DNA of 64,000 bases from Cavia porcellus (taxonomy: Eukaryota > Chordata > Mammalia > Rodentia > Caviidae). The notes below the pieces were generated by a model that was given only the letters and a program-made list of their open reading frames with translations, searched no databases and was not told where the DNA came from. Within the stretch, counting starts at the first letter, position 1; each line of letters opens with the position of its first letter. Where the stretch lies: the NCBI RefSeq assembly GCF_034190915.1, contig NW_026947503.1:18508532-18572531 (forward strand). The letters run 5' to 3'. This document shows positions 25,121 to 37,334 of this stretch, piece by piece. The translations under genes were made by a program, and so were the position numbers.

Positions 25121-26097
25121 CGTGAAAACTTCCATTGTGTCTCATAGGTTCTGGGACATTTTACTGGTTTTATTATTTGATTGGGGGAACGCTCTAATTT
25201 CATCCTTGATTACTTCTGTGACTCATCGATTATTCTAGCCAGTGTTGCTTTATTTTCATAATTTGTATAATTTATATTTTTCCTTTGGTATTAAATTTTC
25301 ATTTCATTTCGCTATGGTTGGATAATATGCATGGGATAATTTTGATTCTTTTGCATTTACTTAATCATACTTTATGTATTGGCATGTGGTCTATTTGGAA
25401 GAAAGTCCTGTGTGCTAGTGAGAAGAATGTATATTCTGTTGTTCTTGGGTAAACATTCTAGATATCTATTAAATTCACTTGTTCAGTGTTTTGGTCTGAC
25501 TTTGATATTTCTGCTTTGACTTTTTTGTCTAGTTATTCTGTCTATTTGTGACAGTGTATTATTGAAGTTCCCCTTTATAATGGAGTTGGTGTTGATCTGA
25601 TTTTTGTAGCTAGGAGTATTTTTTATGCAGATGAGCATGCTTGTTTTTGCTGCATATAAATTTATAACTTTATGGCTCCCTGCTGTTCCAATTGTTCAAC
25701 AGGAACTTTTTTACCTCTCAAGATCAATTTTGACTTAAAATACACTTCGTCTGTAATTCAGAGAGCTATTTCTGCTTTTTTTCCCTTTTAAGTATGTTCA
25801 ATTTTATTGAGTTTTATCTGGACATAACCCTACTGCAAATTGTGGAGCACCTATGTCAGTTATGTCAAGCATATTCATAGAGAATAGTGTATTTTACTAT
25901 GTTTTTTTTGTTTCATTTGATTTTAGATTCCAGATCTTAAATCAAGTAGTCAAATAGTGACTTCTTTGTTCACTTCTCTACAAATGTGTATAACTAAAGT
26001 GTTTTGCCTATTGATTCAAAATTTAAGGTCACAAATCACGATGAACATTGTTTATCACTAAATCATAACTGACATCACTTGTTCATAGTGGGTCATA

Positions 26098-26245
26098 CAG
26101 ATTTATTTATTTATTTATTTATTTATGGTGGTGGCATTGGAGATTGAACCAGCAGCCTCCCTACAAAGCTATACTCTGAGGTTGTTTTGTTTTGAGACAT
26201 AGTCTTACTAAGTCATTTCATTTCCCAGGTAGTGTGTATAACTAT
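26098..26245 (-). mobile_element. ID-B1 composite SINE (B1-dID/B4-like)
   Basis: A (TTTA)n tail is followed by 'GGCATTGGAGATTGAACC' (reverse ID 3' part) and then directly by 'TTTTGAGACATAGTCTTACT' (reverse B1). The fused arrangement is that of ID-B1 dimers known from rodents. It is diverged. Confidence 0.6.
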
Positions 26246-26249
26246 TTCT

Positions 26250-27539
26250 AAGGAAGTCATGTAATCAGTGTAGCTGGTGAGAGTTACATTCAAGTCTGTC
26301 TCAGGTCATTTGAAATATAGTTGTATATAAAATACTTCTTTGTTTACATGTGTGGCTGGGGATTTGTCTAGATCATGGTCTTCTTCAAAACTTGACTTTG
26401 TGTTTTCCTGTTAACTCAGATATGGAGATGGGTCAGCAGTGCTAGTATTCTCTAAACCAAGTGCTAAGATCTAGATTTTGTTTGAGAGTATCAGCTGATT
26501 TGTTTGGTTAGATGGAGTACTTTCTGACTTGCATAGCTAAATTCTTTATATAGGGAGGATCTTATCAGAACTGAAAAATCAAACCTCATGACCTCTCCTG
26601 AAGGAGACCATTAAACATGCCTTTAGGAGACATGAGGAAACTCTCGTTACTGTTTTGCAATATCCAAGATGAACTAATATATTCCATGTACTTAACATGA
26701 TAATTGTCTCCTGTTAGAATGATGTAAAAAGAAAACAATATCAAAGTACTAAACGAGAAATTTTAAAACATACTAATTCACACATAATTTATATTTATAT
26801 GTAATGGTGCAGACATTGATAGTAAACTTTTAACAGCTATACATTATCCTAATGCAATAATATTTTATTGGTGCAACAAGTTGCTCCTAATAATTCTAAA
26901 AGTATATCATTTTCTGGACATATCTATGTGTGAAAAGTTAGTATTTCCCTATGAAATTTTCAAAACACCAAGTCAATTTTTCCTTTGAATACTTTTGATA
27001 AGTTTAGTGCTACATTTCTTGATGTACATCTTTATAGTAAAAACTATTAGATACTTTTGAATTATAATTATGTGCAATGTGCTCTGTAATTTGAATGGGT
27101 ATTTTATTAAGCACAGATATTTCCATGCAATTTAATATAAATGTTTCCTTTTGTAATGCCTCCATCTGTTCACTTCATATCTGAAAATATATGTTGATTA
27201 AAATTTAAGAACAAGGATTTTCCCTCTAATATCCCAAATCTAAGTTTGCACATAAGAAAAAGTGCAATAACTTTAATTTATAAAACTAGGTGCCTTTAAT
27301 TATTTTCCCTTCTCAATTTCTTAGTGTATATTTAAAGAGAATAAAATGTAAGAATGTCTAGAAGACATACAATTCAGGAGATCAGTAGTTACAAATTGTG
27401 AGAAATGTAAAATCAAAGTTAGGTCCTGGTTAACATTAGTGATGTTATTGCTAGGAAAGTCATGTAAAAGAGATCCAGCCACTACATAAACCTTAACTAC
27501 AGACAGGTAGTTAAGTACTTCTTCGAATTGTTCTCTTGT

Positions 27540-27578
<39 letters not shown>

Positions 27579-28880
27579 GAGAAGCAAATTGTCCTAAAAG
27601 TTTGATTTTATCTAATTTTTAGATGTACCTGGGTGCATGCTGACTTAAATTTAAATTATTTCCATAGTAATTTTCATAATTTCACTTAGAGAAGCTGAAG
27701 GTTTGGGAGGCATGTGGTCTAAGGTGTGTGGACAGAGAAATGATTAGGAAGAAGTGTATTTGAACCCAGATCCATTTCCATTGTCTTGTGCCAACTTCAA
27801 GTTGCTTACTCAGATCTTCAGTCTCTGTGGTGTTCAGGTGAGGGTGTCATAATAGTAACTTGAACTCTTTTCTCTGTTGTTGATGAAGAAGTAGATTACA
27901 TTGTGCTCTTTTACATGTCCACTAGCAAATTTACACTTATGTCTCAAAACACAGAAAAAGAATTCTTTAAGAGAAACTAGTGCAAAAATAATGGGTTTAG
28001 AAGAAAAGTGCTCTCAACGTTGGGTGCAAAGAACAAAATTTACTAGGACCAGATTATTAAGCACAATAATGCATATGACATCTGATAGCAGGATCAAGTT
28101 AAAATGCAATAATAGATTGTTCTTTCTTATATAAAAGGATAAAACATAGACATTCTATTTTAATATACATAATATTTATTTTAAGAGACATTGAAATCAC
28201 AAATTTTATATGTTAGCACATTCAGCTACCAGGTTTCTATCATTTGATTCAAAAGTTGGAAGAAAGAAGGACAGCGGAAAAAAGTAAAGAATTCTGTCTT
28301 CCTAGACTTTCAGAATTGCATTTTTCATTTGCCCATGGGGAGGTTCATCAGCACTGATTCTCTTCTAGCATGTGTCACCCTGCAAGCAGCATCTACTGAC
28401 ATCTGCTTTCTCTGTCACCTTTTATTCTTACTTGAGACAGCATTTTTATATGTGAAAACAAAACTGTATTTAAGGAAATAAGCTGAATAATTGGCAGATT
28501 TTTTTGGAAAAATATACAGATTTTTCTTTCTGTGACATATTTTCGAGAAACAAATCAGTTTTACTTGAATGCCCAATTCCATCACCTGGTACAATTTCAT
28601 TGTTTATATCAGAAGGATACTGAGACAGCACCTCCATATTCTGGTCCTAACTTGACTCTATATAAGTTGATTTAACTGTTGAATATTAACATTTGAAGAT
28701 GCAAATGAGACAGAGTGAAGATGTGGAATTTAAAATACCTGCCTTTTAAAAACACTTCTATGTTTTATTATACATGAGTTTAGCAATAAAATAAGAATGC
28801 TGTTTTAAAAGTGTTATTAAAAATTCACATGTGATTTTATTAGTGAAATATGAAAAACAAGGTAATTTTGCATAGATAAC
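26250..28880. other. Unannotated AT-rich intergenic sequence
   Basis: No coding region was recognised. A segment at about 27760-27870 has the layout of a heavily mutated MIR SINE, too weak to call firmly. The only clear feature is the (CA)n at 27542-27573. Confidence 0.5.
27542..27573 (+). repeat. (CA)n microsatellite
   Basis: An uninterrupted run of about 16 CA units. The Cys/Val repeat in the minus-strand frame across it is an artefact. Confidence 0.95.
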
Positions 28881-29049
28881 TAATAAAACTGATGTCTCTG
28901 AAAGTTCGACATCTGATTTTCCTTCTCACTGTGGATTCATCACAGTGCTGTGAGGTTTGGTGATGAGAGAGGACTTGGGATTCTCAGAGGGAATAAATTT
29001 CATTAGGAGCTAGAAGGATATGACTATTTCATCACGTCATGTTATTACA

Positions 29050-29460
29050 GCAACAGAGTTAGGCAGACATATTATAGGCAGTCTGGCAGGGCGAGGTCCT
29101 TGAAGGAGCCAGTGCAAAAGGCCAGATACCTTAGAAAAGACAGACACCTCGCACAGTAGGCCAGACCTCAATATAAAAGATCAACAAATACACCCACATC
29201 CTAAGGACTGATATTCTAAATAGTTCTTTAGCATGCTGAGGAAGCCGGAGTCCCCATTCCAGACCCCTGCAGGAAGAATCACTGCTCTGGATGCGTGCCC
29301 ACTTGCTTCCTGACTGGCTTTCCCATTTGTCCTCCATGCAATCAATTTTACCTGAACAATCCGGTTGACCAAAGTTCTGTCCCACTTCATACCCGCCTGC
29401 CTTGAGCGTTCCTGTGTTTTCCCCACTTAATACCGGCCTCAGTACAGTTTCATGTAAGAT
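29050..29460 (-). mobile_element. Unassigned LTR-like dispersed repeat, copy 1
   Basis: Its reverse complement is clearly homologous to 53780-54140. Shared landmarks include 'TTGATCTTTTATATTGAGG' against 'TTGATCTTTTGCCTGGAGG', 'GGTCTGGCCTAC', 'ATCTGGCCTTTTGCACTGGC' and a 'TCTGTTGCTGTAATAAC' end. Two dispersed copies in opposite orientation show a mobile family. A near-terminal AATAAA in the other copy suggests an LTR. The family is not recognised. Confidence 0.7.
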
Positions 29461-29469
29461 ATAATTATG

Positions 29470-30780
29470 TTGGTTAGTAATATTTACATTGCAACATCTT
29501 TGATACAGTACCAGATAATCACCTACATATTAGAAAGCTCAAGATAGTGCCCTTAATTAATAAGATACTGCAAAAAGGGGAGTTTTCATGGAAAGGAGGA
29601 TTGCCAGAAAAAGAATCTCCCTGTTTGCAAGAAGATGTTTCCTACAGGATGTTTCACAACTGAAGAAAGATCAGTGTGAATCCAAAACCACTTGTCATTT
29701 GGCTAAGTTGGGAAAGTTTCAGGCATTGACATAGTTTTTCTGCATACTGTTTTCGCAGGCTTGCTAATGAACCTCAGTATCAGTGTTAATCAGTTGTTTG
29801 TTTTGTTAGAACAAATACATCAGATACTCCTGGCTCTTTGGAACTCCTTGCTGTCCCTATCTGACCTGCTTCAGAAAGCCAAAAGACAAGTATTCACCTA
29901 CTTTCCAACAAATGTTTATTATCAGTTTCTAGGTTGACTGTGCATTCAATTTAGAAGGGCAGTGGCCATGAAGACAGGAAAGATCTCTGCTTTCAAGGAG
30001 CTTTAGGAATGTAATAAAGTGCATGTATTTCTCCTTGACATTTGACAGCATTCTAATTAGAGCCCTGACTGCGTTTTTTGAGCTTTATGTTCAAGCATAT
30101 CCAGATGACAGTGACTAAGTGCAGTCTTAGGAGGGATTTCTTTTCAGCTCTATTTCTTTGCTCTCATAGATTTCAGAGCTTGCCAATTATGTTTGGTGTT
30201 TTATGTACTGATTCAAGGCCAGTCACTTATGTGATGACAATGATCCTCAAAGCACCAACACATAATTTCACTAAATACAGTCTCTTGTCTTGAGTGTGCT
30301 CCCTTTCAGGCACCTATAGACCCATGGGGATACACGCACACAGCAAGGTGAAGAGTCAAATGAATAAGGGGAAAATTAAACAACAAAGTATATTTTTAAA
30401 TACTTTTCCCAGTTAAAAAAGGAAAATTTGAAAATTAAATGTGCATCTCTCATTCATACTATTCAATTCATAGTATTTTTCTGTAGTACTTTCCTAAAAA
30501 CCATTTAACATCATACATAGTTTAAGGATTTTTTTCAGGTTTATGGTGGTCAACCATTTGCAACTGTAAATAGCAATTATATTTAGTAAAGAGTTTCAAA
30601 AGGCCTTTGCAGGTAAGTAATACAGTTTAAAGCTTTATTTAGTGAAGAGAATCCGATTTTTGTTGAACCAGAATTCCTAACTTTCTATGCATTGAGGACT
30701 CCCTCAGTATCCTCGGTTCACCCTGTTCCTGATCTGACCAACTCATCAATAATGTTTATTTTTTAAGCAACTTAAACATT
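29470..30780. other. Unannotated intergenic sequence
   Basis: No coding region or confident repeat was recognised. Confidence 0.45.
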
Positions 30781-30784
30781 GTGA

Positions 30785-30958
30785 TGAGCAGGCCCTGTAG
30801 GCCCATGCCTGCAATTCCAGCACTGGAAAAACAGACTGGAGAATCACTGAATCCTTGCTAATCTGAGTCCAGCCTGGGCTCACAGTCATGCAGAGTCAGT
30901 GCAAGGTCAAGCTGCACTCTATATAAGGGTCTGTCACAAAAATGGAAAAAAAAATAAA
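30785..30958 (+). mobile_element. B1-type SINE
   Basis: 'GCCCATGCCTGCAATTCCAG', 'GAGTCCAGCCTGGGCTCAC' and 'ATATAAGGGTCTGTCAC' with an A-rich end follow the 7SL/B1 layout in plus orientation. Confidence 0.75.
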
Positions 30959-30964
30959 GTTGAG

Positions 30965-32150
30965 AAACAAACATCCCTGATTTTTTAATGTTGGATGGAT
31001 GTATTTGTTGTAGAACAGAACTCTCAGCATGATTTCTCCCACAGTATTATTAACTCATTCTAAAAGTAGTTGGAAGCTTTTATTTTGCCATTTTAAGACA
31101 GAAGTAAATAAAATAGGTTGGCCACACTTTATGAATATACTTATGAGATTTTTTTTTTCAAATTTCACTTTGTGTAATGTTTAAGTTTTACTATTTCTTT
31201 AATGGTTAAATAGAGTTTTCAAAGTGAGGAATTGTTTCTCTGAACAAATTATTATTATTTATTACTTATGAGCAATATTTAGAAAGAATAGAAAATCAGA
31301 TAAACTTTTTTCCTGCTGCTACAAACACATGCTCAAGCATTTTAGATGAGTAAATCGACACTTCACTAAAATTTGTGTCTATGAAACTCATCATGTTCTA
31401 TCAGCCCTCCTAGAATCCTTGATTAAATCACTTAAATCTGCTTAGTAACCGGGACCTAACTGATAGAAAAGCTGGCCAAAATGCTGGACATAATGCTAAA
31501 ATTTAGGTCCAAAGATCATTCCACATTCCATTTTGTTAGTACTAATGTCTATCACTGAGTATGTGAAGCAGATAGAGAGGCATTTAACTGAAATTTAAAT
31601 TATTACTTCAGTAATGAAAAATATATTAAAATGTATGGATACTCGACATACTTCAGACATAAAATAATTTTAGAAAAATATTTCTAACTTATTAAAAATA
31701 AAATCCTTTAAAAGAAAACATTGGAATTCATTATGAAAGAGTAGATTAAAATAAGTGAAAAGGAGAATGACATCTTCACATACATTTCTTATGTCATTAA
31801 TTATTGAAATTATTAGTATACTATATAGTAATTATTAGTCCACAAAACATTTATGTGCTTGTAAAAAGATTACATGTATATCATCTCATTTGAACCTCAA
31901 CAAATTTTTTTAAGTTTAAATTTTATAGTAATATTCAGTCATCACAACTGTAGGATGTTTAGCTAAAATATTTGATGGAGACTGTAGAGAACACAAGCAC
32001 CTACCTACAGATGCTGATACCCCTCCCTATTGTCTTGGAATAAATAGCTCTCTTTATGTATTATGTTGATTATAAATGTAGCACTTGGTTAAGGGATACC
32101 TAATTCCAGAAATTTTGCTCATGCCTTCAAACAGTTTTTATGACATTTTG
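30965..32150. other. Unannotated AT-rich intergenic sequence
   Basis: No gene was recognised. A weak MIR-like segment occurs at about 31840-31930, too degraded to call. Confidence 0.45.
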
Positions 32151-32169
32151 TATAATTCTTAGCAATTCT

Positions 32170-32720
32170 CCTCCTTATTTTTCCCTGAACATAATGGGAT
32201 GTATTATGATAAATATGGTTTTCTATCATCTTGTTTTGAATTCTTATAATGCTTTCATTCACTCATTTAATTGGTATTATTCTGTTTTTTGTTTGATTTT
32301 ATTATGTGTGATGTTATGAACAGCTATTTTGAACAAAATGAGACATGATGGTAGCCATTGCTGATTTCCTATCATGTTTTGAAGTCCTTTAATTCTTTTA
32401 TTCTTTTGTTTTGATCAGTTCTATTCTATTGTGTTTTATTTGATTTTATTATGTATGATAGTATGAACAACTGTTTTGAAGAAAACAAGATATTATAGTA
32501 ACCATTGCTCATTTCCTATTATCTGAATTTGAAGTCCTGTAATATTTAAATTCTTTTGATTGATTTTATACTATTTTGTTATGCTTGATATTCTTGTTTG
32601 GGAAGGTATAATCAACACTTTCAAAGAAAACAAGAGACATTCTGGTAGCCACTGTGGATATCCTATTGTCTTGCTGTGAAGTGATGCATTATTTGCATTG
32701 TTCTGTTCTGATTTGCTTTG
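32170..32720 (+). repeat. Tandem repeat of about four 147-bp units
   Basis: The landmark GTAGCC/GTAACC falls at 32351, 32498 and 32645, exactly 147 bases apart each time. 'ATTATGTGTGATGTTATGAAC' (written here as ATTATGTGTG then ATGTTATGAAC) at 32301 recurs as a close variant at 32448. A partial earlier unit is seen from 'TGAACATAATGGGATG' (32186) and CTATCAT (32223 against 32369). Units are diverged but collinear. No open frame spans them. The family is unknown. It ends just before an MLT2-like LTR, so it could be an expanded internal segment of that element. Confidence 0.75.
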
Positions 32721-32844
32721 TCTATTTTGTTTTGTTTGGTTTGTTTGTCTTTAAAATAAAAAAAAGTTTAAAATAAATCAGTTATTTTATAGTGATTATC
32801 CCCTTTTCTTCCTCATGTTGCATTGTCTTTTTGAATAAGTGTGA

Positions 32845-33161
32845 TGGCTTTTTTTGATTACCAACCTTACTACTTTAAGATATACCTAGGAAACTGGTAA
32901 GCACACTTCTCAGTGTGTCTGCCAGGTCATTTCCAGAGATACTGGCCAGGGAGACCAAGAGGCAGATGGATCCTTTCTGGCCGGATCACAGACTCACAGG
33001 CTGTGGGCCTGGTAAGAACAAAGAAAAGGAAAACTTGCAAATGAGCCTCTCTCTGTCTCTGTCTCTGTCTCTGTCTCTGTCTCTGTCTCTCTCTGTCTCT
33101 CTCTCTCTGTCTCTTTCTTTCTCTCTCTCCTCCTCTCTCATCCCTATTGTCACCTTCTTTC

Positions 33162-33220
<59 letters not shown>

Positions 33221-33695
33221 CTTTCTCTCTCTTCTTGCAATATATAATGGTTACATCTGTTTTAGAGAACTGGTACATGTGTGTAGCACATATTAACCAT
33301 TTTTGATCATTTTATCTCTTATATATCTCTCTATTTTATCTCTCCCTGCCCCATTAACCTTTCTCAATTTAAAAACCTTTACCCTTTTGATTCTTAACAA
33401 CTCTCCTATCCTGTCTCCTGTTGTTGTTCCTATAGCCCACGGAGATCCTCTCTAGATTTTCCAGTTTTTGAAAATGGACTTGCACCAAGGACTCCTCAGG
33501 GTGTTTCCAAGCCCTCACCTTGCACTGGGGGACTGGTCTCATTTACTCTGAGGTGTCCAACTTCCTTGACTTAGCAGCTACTGGTTCCCTGGCCTACAGC
33601 TCCTGATCATGCAAGCTAGTCTAATAAGCCAATATTACAATTATATTGTACTGCATTGATTCTGTGGCTCTGGAGAACCTTACCTAATACAGTTG
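32845..33695 (+). mobile_element. MLT2/ERVL-type LTR with internal CT expansion
   Basis: The start 'TAAGATATACCTAGGAAACT' with 'GTAAGCACACTTCTCAGTGT', 'GTCTGCCAGGTCATTTCCAG' and 'CTGTGGGCCTGGTAAGAAC', and the end 'GATTCTGTGGCTCTGGAGAA' then CCTTACCTAATACAG, match the MLT2-type ERVL LTR order. A CTGT/TTTC microsatellite at 33045-33236 lies inside it. The quoted pieces are approximate matches to a family I know from memory. Confidence 0.7.
33045..33236 (+). repeat. (CTCTGT)n and (TTTC)n compound microsatellite
   Basis: A compound pyrimidine tract: CTGTCT units, CT-rich sequence, then about 15 TTTC units. The Ser/Leu, Ser/Phe and Lys/Glu/Arg frames that cross it are artefacts. Confidence 0.95.
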
Positions 33696-33699
33696 CAGT

Positions 33700-35855
33700 A
33701 AGTTTTAACCTTACTATAGACAAATGAAATCTAATCTGCTACTATTAATATCGAAATGGTATTACATTGTGAACAACATAGCAGATGTTAAAACTGGTGA
33801 AAGATACATGCATTCACATAATTGGTGTGAAATTTTATTTTTCCTGTCTCAAGTTTTTTTCTAAAAAATATGTTGGCAGGCTAACACCACACTTCAGTTG
33901 CCTACAGTTTGCCTATATTAAAGCTGATAAATTCTGCTAAGTATTAATGGTAAAAAGATGTATTTGTAAGGATAATATTTTCTAAATTATAGTAAGTTAA
34001 TTTTTAAAATGAGAATGAAACTAAACTTCTCCAGGTTATAAATAAATGTATAATCTTATTGCAGGAATCATAGCTTAAAAGATGAATGAAAATTGTTTGA
34101 ATGATCTCTCTTTTGTGTTTTAACAGAGTTCTGGCTAGCCAGTTCCATACCAATTTTGTGGGCCTGAAAATCTATTGAAGATCAATGGATCCATAAGAGA
34201 AACATATTTTTTTTTTCTGCAGTACACCTCCCTGAAATACCTCTGTGTCTTTTCTGTGAAGATTAAATGTTTATATGGAATTTCTAGGATGATGATTGGC
34301 TTCTATTTATCTTCCCTCTACTTAATGTGTGTGATGTGGGAATTACTTCTGATGGAGTTTTGCTGCTAGCCATTAATTCGTATATGTTTTTCTGTGATGC
34401 TGCTTTCTGTTTAGTTTTTCTTCTGTTAAAATTTTTGTTTGTTGCTTAAGATAACTGAGATAAAAATCAGCCTTTTTATTCTTAACGTTCCGTCAATATG
34501 TGCTGAAAATACTCAAAAGGAATGTGAGACTAAGTGATCGTCTTAATGTATTTCACTGAGGCTTTTACTTGCACCTTTAGCTGAAACAAGGTGTTTATCA
34601 CATTGTTGGTCTATCTTTATATAAAACATAATAACAGTTGAATAAGGCAACAGTGACAAATTTCCAGCTAATGTAGTCCAAATGGTTGGATAAAAATGGC
34701 TGGGAAAAGGAAAGGAAAAATGAAAGGGGGTGCCTTTGTTATAGTCTCTGCAAGATCTGCCAATCTGTGAGTTCAAACTGAGCCACTTTGTTGACCTAAG
34801 TTCCAATTCACTGACTCTGGCCCCTGTTCGCTACATAGGCAGCTCACTGAGACAGCTCTGCTCATAGTTCTGAGATGTCTCCCTGGAAGAGATTCAAATA
34901 TGCCGGGACATCAGTTCCCAAGGAGACCGAGTGATGATGTCAAGCAGCACAGCCTCAGCCCGTGGTTTTCCTTCTCCTCCGCTTTCCTCACACTTGTCCT
35001 CCACCACCTTTCTCCTCTTTCTCCTCCTGTTCTCTCTCTCTCTCTTTCTCTCTCTCTCTGTCTCCCTCTTTCTCCCGCTCTCCACCTCTCTATCTTATAC
35101 CTTCTAATGCTTCTAGCCACACTACTGTTCCTAAAATCATCAATTTCTCTTTCTCCTGATTTCCAGTCATGTGAGAAGGAATTTTACTGGGTGTCTTTAT
35201 TTCTGTAACCTCCAGGGGACCCAGTTTGCACAATGTTTTAAGACAATAGGAGGAAGAGCGCGTTTACTATTTCTCTGTACAAGTGCTGTAACAAAGGGTA
35301 AGACAGTAACATTTAGCCTCCCAATGATGTTAGGTGTTGTGCCTGTTCTTATCACCCTTGCCCAAAGCAGGCCTAATATTCAGACATGTAGCAAACACCA
35401 TGACCGGGAAATCACCTCTGCTCTTACTCCTTCTCTATATCATGATGTACACTGTCCATGAGGCTTCTGTACCCCCCTCAAAAATGCATGTTAGTTAAAT
35501 ATTGGTCCCAAATATAGTACAACTATCCTATTTATCAATGTTCCTGTCATGTGTGACAGGATACACAGCCTCCTGTGTCATATATGATTCTAGATTTAGT
35601 TAGTGTTGAAGGAGCTACCAGAATACTCCACTATAGAAAAGAAAACTTTTGCACATATTATATATTTTCTGACTGAAGTTTATTTGGAAATTTTAGAGAT
35701 GTACATATTCCTGAAAGACACTTTTGACTAATTTTTAGCAATCAATTACCTTTTGCTTTTTTTAATACAGAAGAGAAATAGAATATAAATCAAGAATGAC
35801 TTTCTTTGAAGAAAAACTAACAATAAATTTTTCATTCCAAAAAAATAATACATTT
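33700..35855. other. Unannotated intergenic sequence with a CT-rich segment
   Basis: No coding exon was recognised. A pyrimidine-rich stretch at 34960-35095 includes a CT run at about 35034-35061, and the overlapping frames of 63-102 codons there are repeat artefacts. Confidence 0.5.
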
Positions 35856-35857
35856 CA

Positions 35858-35982
35858 GGGCCTGGGGATTTAGCTCAGCGGCATAAGCACCTACGTTGCT
35901 AGCAGGCGGTCGTGAGTTCGATCCCCGGTACCGATAAAAAAAAAAAACAAAAACAAAACAAACAAACAAACAAAAAAAAAAA
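35858..35982 (+). mobile_element. ID SINE
   Basis: An intact core with 'TAGCTCAGCGGCATAAGC', 'GTTCGATCCCCGGTACC' and GATAAAA, then a long (CAAA)n-like A-rich tail. ACATTTC flanks it (35850-35856 and 35983-35989) as a short target duplication. Confidence 0.93.
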
Positions 35983-36424
35983 ACATTTCTTGACACCCAA
36001 GGAAGAAATGTAAATGTTCTGATGTTTGCAGTGTCTCTCTTCAGCAACATGAAATGCACGGGCTTGGGAGGTCTCAGTTCATATATTATCTCTGCCACAT
36101 ATTTGCAGGATCAGTGCAAATGATGTAGCTTCTCTTCGCACATGTTTCTTATCAGTACGAGTAGGTTTCACAGTTCATTCCCTTTATCAAAGCAGGACGC
36201 TGTGAAAATGCCACGACACAATGCTGCTAAACCAGGGAGAATAGTACTAAGACCAGCTCACAGTAATGAGTGTGCATATTAGTTTCATTGGTATTTGCAG
36301 AAATGATAGTAGTAGGATTATTTTATTGACTAGATAAATGGAAGAAATTGACATTACTCTACCACCAAAATATATTAGAAAATATAATACAAGATCCAAG
36401 ATGGGAAGCAAATTACTTCAGTCT

Positions 36425-36680
36425 GCTTCAGGTTGCTCTAACACTATTTCATCATCGTGGTGACTTAGAAGCAAGAGTAATTTATTTTTGTGGTTCTGAA
36501 GGGAGGAAGTCCAAGATCAAAATGGTAGGAAAGTTAGTTTTGGTGAGGGATCACTTTCTGGTCCCTCAACACCAGAGCAGTACTAGTTAGGCTCCCAATG
36601 ATTACACAGCGTGTAATTCACAGAGTAGCAGGATCTCACTGTAACCTCACAGCATGGAAGGAATTAGGGTCTGAACTGTG
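36425..36680 (-). mobile_element. MLT1-like MaLR LTR fragment
   Basis: 'GGTTGCTCTAACACTATTTC', 'GTGACTTAGAAGCAAGAGTA', 'ATTTATTTTTGTGGTTCTGA' and 'GGAAGTCCAAGATCAAAATGG' (longest pieces approximate) match the reverse complement of the MLT1 3' half. The remainder is degraded. Confidence 0.55.
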
Positions 36681-37051
36681 GCTGTAAATGAGAGCAAAAG
36701 AATATTGACACTTTATCTTAGTTTATTGAAATGAAAGTTTTGTGAAGTTATGTTTCTTTTTTGTTAGAAATGAACAATTGTAATAATGCTGCTCATAACA
36801 TTAATAACCTTAAAATAATCAAAATGAATTGATGACAGAGACTTTTATACAAATTCACAGGCAAAGCTATAATGTGCAACCATATAGGTGGGTCTTAGCA
36901 GACTAATGTTAAAGCGGCAAAAAGAAGCAAGTGAAAGCGCAAAACATTTTCTGAATATATGTAACTTTAGGGCTTATATGTTTAAAGGTGTATATTAAAA
37001 CAATAATTATGTTCAAAAAATGAGTAACTAATATGGATTTCAGATGGATTT

Positions 37052-37133
37052 TTTTTTTCTTGGTACCAGGAATTGAACTATGACCTCGTGCTTGCCAGGC
37101 AGGCGCTTCTGCCACTCAGCTAAATCCTTGACC
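37052..37133 (-). mobile_element. ID SINE
   Basis: A T run followed by 'TTGGTACCAGGAATTGAAC' and 'CACTCAGCTAAATCCTTGACC' is the reverse complement of an ID copy. TCAGATG on both sides suggests the target duplication. Confidence 0.85.
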
Positions 37134-37204
37134 CTCAGATGATAATTAAAGAGAATGTTTGTGATTGAGAAACCAACGGGTAGATATATGGAGATTGTTT
37201 TCCA

Positions 37205-37326
37205 GGTTTTATTCTTATTGCGGCTCAAACTCACTATGTACCCAGGGTGGCCTCGAACTCACAGCAATCCTGCTATGCTTGCTGCCTGGGTGCTGGAACT
37301 ACAGGCGAGAGCCACCACATCAGGCA
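37205..37326 (-). mobile_element. B1-type SINE
   Basis: 'CTCAAACTCACTATGTACCC', 'GGGTGGCCTCGAACTCACAG', 'GCTGCCTGGGTGCTGGAAC' and 'GCCACCACATCAGGC' form a well-preserved reverse B1 monomer. Confidence 0.88.
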
Positions 37327-37334
37327 AATTTACA

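Larger units (their letters stand above)
23275..25800 (-). mobile_element. L1 element, antisense, rearranged
   Basis: Reading the plus strand gives reverse-complement L1 landmarks. The 3' end comes first ('GGCAGAGTAGTTCTCCATTG', 'TATCTGTTGGTGGGCATAAA'), then ORF2-type sequence ('GTTTCAATAGAGATTATCAA', 'TTCAAAGAACCAGCTCTTCA', 'CATGTGGTCTATTTGGAAGA', 'GTGACAGTGTATTATTGAAG'). These lie in the order expected for L1 read from 3' to 5', although the joins suggest internal deletion. No intact ORF1 or ORF2 remains. An ID copy lies within at 25045-25120. Confidence 0.75.

Noticed and set aside
27542..27573. Cys/Val repeat peptide
   Set aside because: It is a translation of a (CA)n microsatellite.
32915..33247. 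110-codon Ser/Leu/Phe-rich frame and its Lys/Glu/Arg-rich antisense frame
   Set aside because: Both are readings of the CTGT/TTTC microsatellite inside an LTR.
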